A DNA stretch of 64,000 nucleotides from Dipteronia dyeriana (Eukaryota; Streptophyta; Magnoliopsida; Sapindales; Sapindaceae): NCBI GenBank assembly GCA_032871835.1, contig CM065297.1:64467253-64531252 (forward strand). The letters are read 5' to 3'. Numbering within the stretch: the first letter of the stretch is position 1; every line of letters begins with the position of its first letter. A program made the position numbers and the translations under genes. Shown piece by piece: positions 46,801 to 56,288 of the stretch. The notes under the pieces are model-generated. The model was not told the origin of the DNA and searched no databases. It worked only from the letters and a program-made list of their open reading frames with translations.

Positions 46801-48322
46801 CTTGTGAAATTTGCAATACTTGGTTGTATCTCTTCGGGCGAACTGAGATTGTCGTCGCGGTTCTTGCACCATATTCTTCTTTTCCAAGATGGCTAAAATT
46901 TCTTCTTGTTTTTTTTTGAAGAGGGGTGTAATTGGTATATCTGCCTCGATATTTCTCTATGGACCGTTCGGTATTGACCCCATTACCCCCATCCTTGTTT
47001 TTCTCCTTGCCGTTCCCTTTTAGCTTTCCTTTTTGATTCTGCCTCTTGGATTCAGCATCCTTCTGTTCAGGCTTTCCTCCGTGCATATAGCTTCCTCGTG
47101 TAGCTAATTCTTCTTCTTCGGCCAGTGCGTATCCTCATGCCATATCCATCATGTCAACATACCTAGTCAGCCGTGCTCTTCTCAAATCAAAGGATAGCCG
47201 TCCATTTTGCAAGTTATTGATGAATGCAGCGATTATGGCTTCATCGTTTGCACTTCCAATCTCTGATACCCCTTGGCCAAATCTCCCTAGATATTTCTTC
47301 AGTGACTCATCTTTCCCTTGTTTTATTTGAGCAAGGTGAGCCACTGACTTTTTCCTGTGAACGTTACTCAGGAATTGCCTAGAGAAGCTCCTGCTTAGTT
47401 CACTAAAACTCTTGATGCTTGCTGAAGGTAACCTTCCGAACCACCTCGACCCCATGTCTCCCAGAGTTTGTGGGAAGTTGAGACATAATAAGGGATCGTT
47501 GTGGGCATACTGGGCCATGGCGCTTTTATAGCGTCTCAAGTGCTCTTTTGGGTCCGTGTCTTTCTTAAACTGCTCCACGTGCGGCATCCTAAACCTTTCT
47601 GGTAAAGAGGTCCGTAAGATTTCCTTGGTAAATGGGCCGTCTGAGTCGTCGTCAGATAAATCGTTATAGCCATAACCTCTGACCAATGCATCTATCTGAC
47701 GCATATTGTTCTCGACTTCTTGAGTTAGGCTCTAGATCATGACGTCTCTGTCCCCTACAGGGCTTCCTCGACGGTTGAACCGTTGGGTAACTGTCATTCT
47801 TTCTGGCTTTTCACTTTGATGCCGAGATTCTCACATGACTCCATAATGACGTTTGCGATGAGGTCGATCGCTATCTTCTGATGACGACCGATCCCTGTGC
47901 CGGTCATATTTACGGTGTCTAGTGCGTACTGTTTGATTGTGGTCCAGCCTCTGGTGATGTTGTTCCTCTTCAAGTGTTTCCTGTCCAGCCGGGTTGATTG
48001 GGGAAGAGTTCCTTCTGGTTTCTGGCATAGTTATTCCTGGCCCAACCACCACCGAACGGAGCCTTATGGGTGGAGGAATGGGAGTATGTGCTCCTGCAGC
48101 CAGTAGATCAATCCCTTCCCTTGCTGCTTTTGTCACCAATTACTGCAAGGCCTCTTGGAAACGCAGCGTAAGATCTCTGTTGGTTGGAGGAACTTGCTGG
48201 ATCCCTGCCAGGTGTGCATGCTGGTTTTCTGTGTTTGCTGCAGGATCTTGTGACGTGTTGCCAACATGGAAATTGCCTTGTGATTTTTGGCCATTCCCTG
48301 AACTGCTTATACTTCCTGCCAT
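46801..48322 (-). pseudogene. Tat gag, with stops and a frameshift
   Basis: The likely start is ATG at 48322 (MAGSISSSGNGQKSQG). One frame runs to about 46930 with stops TAA (48140), TGA (47831), TAG (about 47737) and TGA (47132). The capsid region is LRTSLPERFRMPHVEQF, then DPKEHLRRYKSAMAQYA, WFGRLPSASIKSFSELS, FLSNVHRKKSVAHLAQIKQG and LKKYLGRF, the retrotransposon gag family. The C-terminal part (YTPLQKK, QEEILAILEKKN, TKYCKFHKE) moves to another frame at an A-run near 46910. The CKFH start of the zinc-knuckle region is joined straight to RT. Confidence 0.9.
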
Positions 48323-48345
48323 TGCTTTTAACAAGTTCGGAGGTT

Positions 48346-48368
48346 CAACCCTCTCTTCTAGCGCCAAT
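48346..48368 (-). other. Primer-binding site region of the Tat element
   Basis: On minus the sequence next to the 5' LTR is ATTGGCGCTAGAAGAGAGG. TTGGCGC starts are common in Tat-lineage primer sites. The tRNA partner was not identified. Confidence 0.6.
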
Positions 48369-49268
48369 TGTTGACGTCAATTTCTGGATTGTATCAGAAA
48401 AGCCAACAAGGATTGGATTTCGGCTATTAATTCAAAGAGAAAGAGATTCAGAGAGAGTAACAAAGACAAGTTTTACGTGGTAAAACTCCGATGACCGGAG
48501 AAACGTCCACGGGTGGTTGAAGGATCAACCAAGCCAAAATCCACTATGAAAATATGATGTTTACAAGCTCTCGATCTCTCTTTCTTCTCTCTGTATTTTT
48601 CTGTTGCTTGTTGTGTATGTTATATTGCCTATATCTCTTTTGGAACTAGATTATGGGTCTATTTATATGTTTATAGAACCCTAATCTGCTTTGTACAAGT
48701 AATACAAGATCTTTGTATTTAATTTTGATTCGGTTACTTGCTTGAGGTTGATTTGTCTTCTTTCCTGTTTCGGAGTCTCTTATGGAAATCGAGCGAGATT
48801 CTAGTAGTGCAGTTTTATTTGGACTTTTTCCTTATAAGAGTGTAGACTTTGTAGTGAAATCAAGTTGTTTCCTGATTGAGAATTCTTCTAGCTCAGTATT
48901 CTGTTCTCTTTGGGATTCTTCCTGATGGATATCTTTGCGTATTTAATGACTGAATCCATGTGAATTAAGCACTAAGTTTCTTACTCGGGTCGCATTTATC
49001 TCTAGTAAGAATAACAGTTGTTGGTCCCGAGTATCGCCGTTTAAGCCCGAGTAGAAGATGCTTTCTTGTCTACCCCGAGTACTTTCAATTGATTTGGAGT
49101 TATTTAGTTGATCCCGAGTAGGTCTTGCCATGCTACTGGTTTACTCGGGTTTTCTTCTCTTTAATGATGCCTCGTAGGATATTTCCAGAGTGCCTATTTG
49201 GGTGTCCACCTGGCAATTTTCTCCTTCCTATCGATGACATGTATGCTTGGTAAAATTCACATACGACA
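48369..49268 (-). repeat. 5' LTR of the Tat element
   Basis: It is 900 bp. On minus the LTR starts TGTCGTATGTGAATTTTACC (49268 down), carries the CCCGAGTA cluster in U3, a TATA box TATAAATAG at 48667-48659, and ends just before the primer site at 48369. Transcription would start near 48630. The partner is 38376-39264. Confidence 0.93.
48982..49150. promoter_or_regulatory. Cluster of six CCCGAGTA motifs in the LTR U3
   Basis: TACTCGGG or its inverse CCCGAGTA occurs six times in about 170 bp (near 48982, 49027, 49047, 49074, 49113, 49142) in both orientations, upstream of the TATA box for minus-strand transcription. The other LTR keeps five of them intact, with one changed to CCCAAGTA. Spacing is irregular, so it looks like clustered factor-binding sites rather than a tandem repeat. 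Confidence 0.6.
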
Positions 49269-50608
49269 TATCTAATATATTAAAAGTGATAATAAGTATT
49301 TTAAATTTAAACTTAAATTCAAATACTTAGATAAATGATTTAGTAAAATAAAATAATCCTATTATCTTATCTTCACCTAAATCCATATATCAACTAACGC
49401 CCTCCAATTAATAGTTAATTAATAAATCATAATTATCAATATAATTAAATAATCTAATTATTTAATTAATTTAACTATTAACATTCATTAATTAAATAAT
49501 CCCATTATTCAATTAATTCCCGAATATATACGTGTCACTTTTGTAACACAATTAATTGGACAATCCAATTAATTAACCGTGACCCTTGTTACCTAAATCG
49601 ATCCGGCTAGCAAGGAGACCTAGTGGACCCACAGTATTTTGAGCTCCAATAATCCTCGGAATCATTAATAAAACTCTTTATTTAATATTCCTTGATTATT
49701 AACCCCGGTGTTATTCCACTAAAAACCCGAAACTACACTCTCTCAACTGTAGACGCTTTTACACAGATCGATACAACTCGGTGTCCATCGATATAGCTAT
49801 TACACATAGTGTGATCCTCCATAGTAGTTTATAATTAGAGCTGGGTCATAATGTCCGTTATACCCCTCCAATTACATATATCCTTTAAGTACCATTGATT
49901 CTATAATGAACAATAAATCCTATTTCCTCACGGAATTAGGAGAGCGCTCATATTGTCCAAGCCCCGAATCAACCCTTAAGGGAACTACCATCTACTTCTC
50001 ATAAGAAAGAGTGGATTCCACTATTGTGTACAAACCTTCCCAGCCACAAGCCAAATCGCAATCCTAACATATGGAGTATATTGATCAGGAAATACATCTA
50101 ACCTTACCCATGGTATATCAAAGACTTCGATTTAACCTGAAGGAGTCGATAAGACACTCAGGATTAAGATCACCCATATATAGCCATCATTAATTGATAT
50201 ATATGAATCTTATCGGTAAACGGACTTGGTGAGAGATTCATATAGATCATTGCCTAGTCCTATATGATCACATCATATAAGGTGCCTCCATTCCCATATC
50301 TCATATGAATGATTCAGGATAGAATCATTGTACATTACGGAATGGGCCGCAGCTATAGATTAACCACAAATAAAGTACCCAACTTTATTTGCTATTTATG
50401 GACTATTTAGATTGCACGTCTCTTACAGTATCCATCCGTATATGACACTCATATACACAGTTCGAGATTACATCTGACAATCTTGAATGTTTAAATATAT
50501 GCACAAGTTTATAAAATAAATAACATAACAAGAATGAATTAAACTTTTCTTTTTATTTATTTCATAAATTCATTTACAAATTACTTCTTTAGGGCATAAA
50601 CCCCAACA

Positions 50609-51724
50609 ACTCACCCCTCTCAGCTACTGTGGGCACCGGTTTCATCCTCGTAAGCATCTGAAATCGTTGTTAGACCGTTGTAATTGTATACATAGTAACA
50701 ACTGTAAACAATTACAAATAAGATACTTACCCTCACTGTGAATATCTTGGACAGCTTATCCCTTCTCGATTGTTTGTTTAACTCTCGCTTCAGAATACGG
50801 GGAGACAAGTCGGTAGCCCTTTGGGTCCCGAACTGGATGTCAAGGTTAGGGATCAGCTCGAAAGTAAATATTTGTATAAAAGATAAGTACGATAAGAATC
50901 CATAAAATTTAGGACATGAAAATAAAGTAAATGTTGTAATTAAAAATTCTTACCAACAGGGCGTGCGATAAACAGTAAATGTTGTATGTCTCTAGCATGT
51001 GTATGTTAGAGCCTTTTGCTTGCTGGCGTCTCTCAAACCGTCCGCGTCGCCCGTTAACCACATGCTTGAATGAAAAAAATGAAATGCCTATACACTTGGG
51101 CACCCCACGGGAACGCATTGAAAGCATCGACGTCCTCCACCAGCCGAAACTGGCAAACTAGAATCTTCACTCTCTTCTCCAACCCCATCAGTATCCAGTT
51201 CAGCATATAGAGGAGGCAGAGCATCACAACATCGTACGCCTACTGAAACTCACCAAGGCTCAGAATAACTCTTAGCTCCTCGAACGAAACCTCATCTATA
51301 CTAGTGAAGTATCGTTGATGTATGGATTCTCCATGCTAGCATACATGATTGTGTCTGGTACTACTCCAAACCGTAATCCGGTGATCAGAAAGAATTCTAC
51401 CTTCGAGAACCTCACCGAATGATTCCCTAACATGAACAGCATATCATATGTTGGGCCATTATGATCCAGCTCCTGCAAAAGCAGCCGATGGATAACACCA
51501 ATCAAAAGCTTGATCTGCTGATGCATCGTCATGAAATGCTCGAAACACGACTCCATGAACGGACACCGGTCTTCAATAGCAAATTCTTCAGAGACCCGGT
51601 TAAGTGCGTCGTCTATACTGTCAAGGGCGTCAAAATGATCATGGAAAATAAATTTTCCCTTGTACCCGTCTCCCTCTAGTGTTTTAAGCATTTCCTTCAA
51701 GCGATTCCTCATCCATAATTTCAT
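50609..51724 (-). pseudogene. Ulp1-like gene of the MULE, N-terminal part with DUF1985
   Basis: From ATG 51724 (MKLWMRNRLKEMLKTLEGDG) the minus strand reads DRCPFMESCFEHFMTM, LLLQELDHNGPTYDMLFMLG, and NHSVRFSKVEFFLITGLRFG, the DUF1985 hallmark found in plant transposon Ulp1-like genes. In a second frame it continues LVEDVDAFNAFPWGAQVY, then GSNIHMLETYNIYCLSHALL, FIPNLDIQFGTQRATDL and LNKQSRRDKLSKIF, all in family order. Introns with GTAAG donors follow near 50960 and 50730. One stop and one frameshift occur. The right side of the copia-type LTR cuts it at 50608; the remainder is at 35513-38160. Confidence 0.88.
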
Positions 51725-51774
51725 AGAAACAATACATAAGTATACTTCAAAAGTCTCGAAAAGAACATAAAAAG

Positions 51775-52260
51775 TCTCGAACACAGTATAAAAAACCTTG
51801 GGTCTATGAAAAAATGCTCGGCTCTTTGAAAAAAAAAAAGCTCGGGCCTTGAAAAAAAGCTTGAGCTTTTGTAGAAAAATCTCGAGCCTTTGATAAAAAA
51901 ACTCAAACTCTGACCAACCTTATTTTCCAAAAGAAAAGCTCGAGCCTTTGTAAAAAAGCTCGGACCTTTGAAAAAAAAAGTTCGAAGCTTTGAAAAAAAA
52001 AGCTCGGAGCTTTGAAACAAGCTCAGATTGCAACCAACCTAATTTTTTTAAACAAAAAGCTTGTGCATGTTTAAAAAAAACTCGTATTTGAAACAAAAAG
52101 CTTGAACGTGTTATGAAAAGCTCAGAGTTTCCTCAAATAAGCTTGGATTCCATAAAAAATCTTGGATAAACTAAACCTAATTTTCCAAAAAAAAATCTGA
52201 GTTCTTTAAAAAACCTCGGGTTCAGAAAAAAAAAGCTCGGACCTATATCACAAAGTCTAG
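51775..52260. repeat. Right subterminal GCTCGA array of the large MULE
   Basis: About 20 units run mainly as AAAAAAGCTCGGACC or AAAAGCTCGAGCCTTTG on plus, opposite in sense to the outermost part of the left array, as expected for inverted ends. The array stops near 52260, with the MULE end continuing beyond. Confidence 0.88.
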
Positions 52261-52512
52261 GAAACCTAGAAACTCATCTTCCTCAACAACTGTTCAACCT
52301 CATTTTAAACCCTAACCTAACCCACAATCATTCTTAGATCCCCAAGTCAACCATAATCTACAATTTCAGTCAACAAAAAACATATCTAACATGCAATGCA
52401 ACTTCTCAACAACAAACCACGATAACAAAATGAAACTCAACTTACCTCGATCGATTGCAAATCTTCTGGTGATGTCTCGAAATTCAACTCATCTCTAACT
52501 TCGAATTACTTC
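52261..52512. other. MULE 5'-flank of the Ulp1-like side, no gene
   Basis: This is an AT-rich stretch between the right GCTCGA array and the solo LTR, ending in the duplication ACTTC. Compare the equivalent stretch after the solo LTR at 54750-54941, which completes the MULE end. Confidence 0.5.
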
Positions 52513-54744
52513 TGTTGGGATTATGCTCGATAACAAGAGTATTGGGATTATACTCGATAGCAAGAGTATTGAGATTATTTGATAATCTTTTCATATTAAT
52601 AAAGTGATTTCTAGTTTAACAAATCTTATAGCATTTATAGTTAATTATTATAATTGTCAAAAGTAAATAATCATAAGGTCAAAAGACTATGAGAAAAGAA
52701 GAACTGTTCATACATCTAGATATGTATGAGGTATACATAATTCTTTAGTTAGTCTTGAATAAATTCACAACTTAAGATAATGGTTGGGCGCCTTTATCTT
52801 GTCAAAGTTGTAGATTCTTTTGCTAGCATTTGAGTGGGATCAAATGTGTTATGATGAGTCTAAAATCATTAAAGTGTGGTGTCTTTAGGCAAAATAATCT
52901 AGTGCACTGGGTGCATTGAATTGGATCACTGTGAAATACTTTATCTAAAACCGTCAATGGATAAAAGTTTTCACTTGAAGACAATCGGAGAGTCTATCTC
53001 CATCCCGAGATAAATGATGGACTTATGGTTGCAAGTGTTATCATTTGAGCTATCAATGGGTACGATTATATAGCATAGTTTATCCTCGATAGTTTGGTGG
53101 TATTCATTTGTTAATCGATAGAGGACTTTATTTATGGATAAAGACATCGTGACTCCATTTATTAAATTTGAGTAGAATACCATTATATAGATATTTTATG
53201 GTATTGGATATTAAACCTTAACGTTAATTTTTCAATAGTGTCTATTGAAACATGGCTTCTGGACAAGTCAAAATATCCAAGTTCAAAATGTGGTCATATG
53301 AGTAAATATGCTATAGCTCTATGAGCTCTTGGCGATTACTAGTATTCTTCACGAGGATACACTTTCTCCATTAAGATTGTCTAAGGTATGAATGAGGAAT
53401 ATTAACTTATTCTATCTTTATTTAAGAGTTCAATTTTAGTTATTTAGTGGAATGAACTAAATTAATAGATCGGACCTAAGTGAATCATTTGTTGATTGTG
53501 ATTGGGTTGTCTCTATTGGAGCTTAAATTTAGATAGCCCGCCAAGATCCTCAATCCACACGAACTTGTATGGATCACTTGATATATTCTACCAGACCAAT
53601 TTAAGGGTTCATCTAGAATTGTATTGAGACATGTTGACTTGTTTCTTTTTGTAAGAATGAGTCTAGTTCACATGTGGACTTTTTATTAAGGTCCAATGGA
53701 TTTAATAAAATAGAAAAAATAATATAATGACCCATATATGGTATTGGGTGGCAAAGCTATATAGTTTAGCTTAATTATATTATTTTTATTTTATTATTTA
53801 ATTAAATGAAAATTAATTAATTTGATAATTAATTAGTTATTTAATTAAAAGTCAAAATCTTTTTATAGTAAGAGAAGGTCTCCTAATATTATATTATTGT
53901 TGGTAGTATAATTAATATTAAAGATTATATTTGATAAGTAGATAAATAAAAAGAATTATTTATCTAGTCAAATTAGGAAATCTTTGATATGGTCACAATT
54001 CATTAATGAGTTGGATTAGGAGTCTTGGTGTAGAGTAGAATTATTCTTTGAAAAATGATTATTTTTCACCAAGTAAATCCACTTAAGGAAATGGTTCTTG
54101 TCAACCAAGTAAATTCTTCTTTGGAAATGATTTGTGATCTTATATATACCACCTTGATAATTTCGGCCAGCCCTAGATTTCTTAGAGTGAAAGTTTCGGT
54201 CAAGGCATAGGTGGAGACTTAAAAGAAGTTTTTTTTATTTTGCTTTTATATTAAAAAAAAACACTTCATCCAACTATAGGGTGTAGAATTCGGCGAAGAA
54301 CAGAAAAAAAGGGAACATTTTTGTTTTCGATAGTACACTAGTATCCTTTACATCAAAAGGGTTTCGTGTACAAAATCAAATCGGGTTCATGCGAGTTTCA
54401 ATCGAGTAGATTGATAATTCACAAGTGACCGGACGTTCTTGGATTTTCTCTTGGAGGATTATTGTGACTAACAAAGAAAAATATTTTATTTGTTTCCATC
54501 ATCAGGTATACAATTTAAAGAATGAGAGCCCACACTCCTAGGTGATTTACGTTCGTGATTGGATTAGAAGATCTTGAGGATTTAATTCGGCGCTAGTTCA
54601 ATCGTCACGAGGAAAATGTACGATACTTTTTATATACATCAATTAATCTAGGGTTAAGGTTTTTATTAAAAAGGGAAAATTTTAATTTATACCGAAACCC
54701 TAATTTATTTATTTTCACACTTCCATTGCACGATTTTCCCTACA
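52513..54744. mobile_element. 2.2-kb solo LTR (copia-like)
   Basis: It is flanked by ACTTC on both sides (52508-52512; 54745-54749), starts TGTTGGGATTATGCTCG and ends TTTTCCCTACA, i.e. TG...CA with short inverted ends. It contains no coding region, so it is a solo LTR left by recombination. It sits in the right end of the large MULE. An internal repeat GATTATACTCGATARCAAGAG occurs twice at the start. The orientation is likely plus, judged by the TGTTGGG start typical of copia LTRs. Confidence 0.85.
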
Positions 54745-54749
54745 ACTTC

Positions 54750-54941
54750 GCCGTCAAAATCGTTATCGTCGATTCACTTTTCTCTCTCTCTATTTTTTCT
54801 TTCTCAGTTTGAAATCGATGACTCACTGTTTCAGGGTATTTTGGTCTTGTTACCTAAATTGGTATATTTTAAACATGAATTATAAATGAATGATATTTAC
54901 ACAACAACCCCACAATATAGTGCCATTAATTTTTTGATCCC
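54750..54941. repeat. Outer right end of the large MULE
   Basis: CAGGGTATTTTGGTC, then TATATTTTAAACATGAATTATAA resembles the right end of the 7607-9189 copy (AAGGGTATTTTTGTCC, then TTTTAAATATAAGTTATTAA). The terminal TTTTTGATCCC matches its TTTTTTAACCC. The 9-bp duplication follows at 54942. Confidence 0.8.
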
Positions 54942-55074
54942 ACTTTATATTCATTGTTATGCGATAAGAAACCCTAACTTTCCGTGTTCTCTTACTTACG
55001 TTTTTTGTTTTGTTTTGTTGAGATTATTTAATATAGTATTAGAGCTAAGATTTTTTTTTTCTTTTTCAAAGTTT

Positions 55075-55473
55075 AAAATATCTGAAAACAAATATATATA
55101 TATATATATATATTTTATTTCTATATACACTTTCAATATGTTAGAGATCACATATGTGAAACTCAATAAAATATGATATATGAATCTCATATTGAAAACA
55201 CACACACATATAAATATAAATATATATATATATATAATTTTCAAGTCAGTACATAGATATAAAATTTTTAATACGTTGGATATATATATATATAAATTTC
55301 AAGTCAGTGAACATAGATATAATTTTTTCCATACGTTGGATGTGGACCATTGGATTTACATATTTTGACTTAAAGTGTCTGTACTTGTCAAAACTTCTCC
55401 CTAATCAGTGGTCCACATGCAGCGCACCGATGTAAATTATATCAGTACATATTGAGGAGAAAATGACTATATA

Positions 55474-55521
<48 letters not shown>

Positions 55522-56010
55522 AATTTCAAGTTAGTGCACATAGATATAAATTTTTCAGTACGTTGGATGTGGACCATTGGATTTACATATTTTAACTTAA
55601 AGTGTATGTACTTATCAAAACTTCTCCCTAATCAGTGGTCCACATGCAGCGCACCGATGTAAATTATATCAGTACACATTGAGGAGAAAATGACTATATA
55701 TATATATATGTAAATGTTGATGCCAGTGTATACTGATATAACTTCATAAGTATGTTGGATGTGGATCATTAGATTTACATAGTTTGAATCAAAGTGTATG
55801 CATTGAGGAGAAAAAGAATATATATAGTCATTTTCTCCTCAGTGCGTACTGATATACCTTATATCAGTGTGTTTCGTATGGACCATTGATTATGAAGGAG
55901 CTTAGACAACTGTATATATTTTGAATCAAAATATGTAAATCTAATGGTCTACATCCAACGCACTGACGAATTTATATCAGTATGCATTGATTTGAAAATT
56001 TATATATATA
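55075..56010. repeat. TA-rich repeat cluster with 226-bp direct and inverted copies
   Basis: The block ACGTTGGATGTGGACCATTG, then ACATATTTTGACTTAAAGTG, then TCAGTGGTCCACATGCAGCG and ATTGAGGAGAAAATGACTAT appears at about 55295-55475 and again at 55521-55700 (offset 226 bp), with a third partial copy from 55709. From 55830 to 56010 the order is reversed and complemented (AGTCATTTTCTCCTCAGTG, then TAATGGTCTACATCCAACGC). (TA)n tracts separate the units. The layout suggests tandem and inverted copies of a MITE rather than genes. Confidence 0.75.
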
Positions 56011-56288
56011 TAAAGGTAATCAGGTTTATATGTACATTAAAATCCGAATGTCCACACCCTGGAACTTTTAGTTATGAACTTATGATAATATGGTTTATTT
56101 GTTCCTTTGTCTATCTATAATATACATGTAAGAGATTTTTTTTTGCTTTTAGTAGATATATATGATGCAATTAATTTTCTCAATTTTTCGAGACCACTTG
56201 CTACATTCAAAATTATTAATACAGGTGAAAACTTGTTTGTGATCTTAAATAATCAAAATGTACAAATTCTAAGCAGCTTTTTTTTTAG
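56011..56288 (-). other. 3' flank of the 5-phosphatase gene
   Basis: AT-rich 3' region. AATAAA on minus lies at 56099-56094, about 190 bp past the stop, and is the likeliest poly(A) signal. No other feature. Confidence 0.5.

Larger units (their letters stand above)
38376..49268 (-). mobile_element. Tat-lineage Ty3/gypsy retrotransposon with both LTRs and antisense gene
   Basis: LTRs at 38376-39264 and 48369-49268 differ at about 25 positions plus an 11-bp indel. Both start TGTTGACGTC on plus and the right one ends ATACGACA. A perfect 5-bp duplication TATCT (38371-38375; 49269-49273) proves insertion as a unit. gag, RT, two RNase H domains and integrase run on minus. The second RNase H and an antisense gene at 39756-42542 mark the Tat lineage (Grande/Retand-like). 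A tandem array lies between the two genes. gag is joined directly to RT, so the protease is missing, and stops break every gene. The copy is relatively young but cannot move by itself. Confidence 0.95.
38163..50608 (-). mobile_element. Copia-type solo LTR inserted in the Ulp1-like gene, split by the Tat element
   Basis: The right edge on minus begins TGTTGGGGTTTATGCCCTAA (50608 downwards), a start typical of plant copia LTRs. The LTR runs to 49274, is broken by the 38376-49268 element with its TATCT duplication, and resumes at 38370, ending near 38163 (complement ...ACACACAACA). This gives about 1.55 kb without the insert. No internal coding region is present, so it is a solo LTR. The left border is approximate and a matching 5-bp duplication was not confirmed. 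Confidence 0.65.
31432..54941. mobile_element. Large nested MULE with mudrA and Ulp1-like genes (copy 2 of the GCTCGA family)
   Basis: A perfect 9-bp duplication ACTTTATAT flanks it (31423-31431; 54942-54950). The left end GTGGATATGGTGAGAAATG matches copies at 7607 and 61020. The right end (complement GGGATCAAAAAATTAATGGC) matches the right end of the 7607-9189 copy. Inside the ends lie GCTCGA arrays on both sides, then mudrA (plus) and an Ulp1-like peptidase gene (minus), tail to tail. This is the plan of the plant MULE group known to carry Ulp1-like genes (Kaonashi/KI-MULE). Three later insertions swell it from about 8.8 kb to 23.5 kb: a copia-type LTR, a Tat retrotransposon inside that LTR, and a solo LTR near the right end. 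Confidence 0.9.

Noticed and set aside
38376..49268. Autonomous, active Tat element
   Set aside because: Protease missing, stops in gag, frameshifts in integrase; only a partner could mobilise it.
35513..51724. Functional Ulp1-like peptidase
   Set aside because: Interrupted by about 12.4 kb of insertions and carries stops and frameshifts in both halves.
51721..52020. 99-codon Phe/Ser-rich open frame on minus
   Set aside because: Low-complexity translation of the right GCTCGA array.
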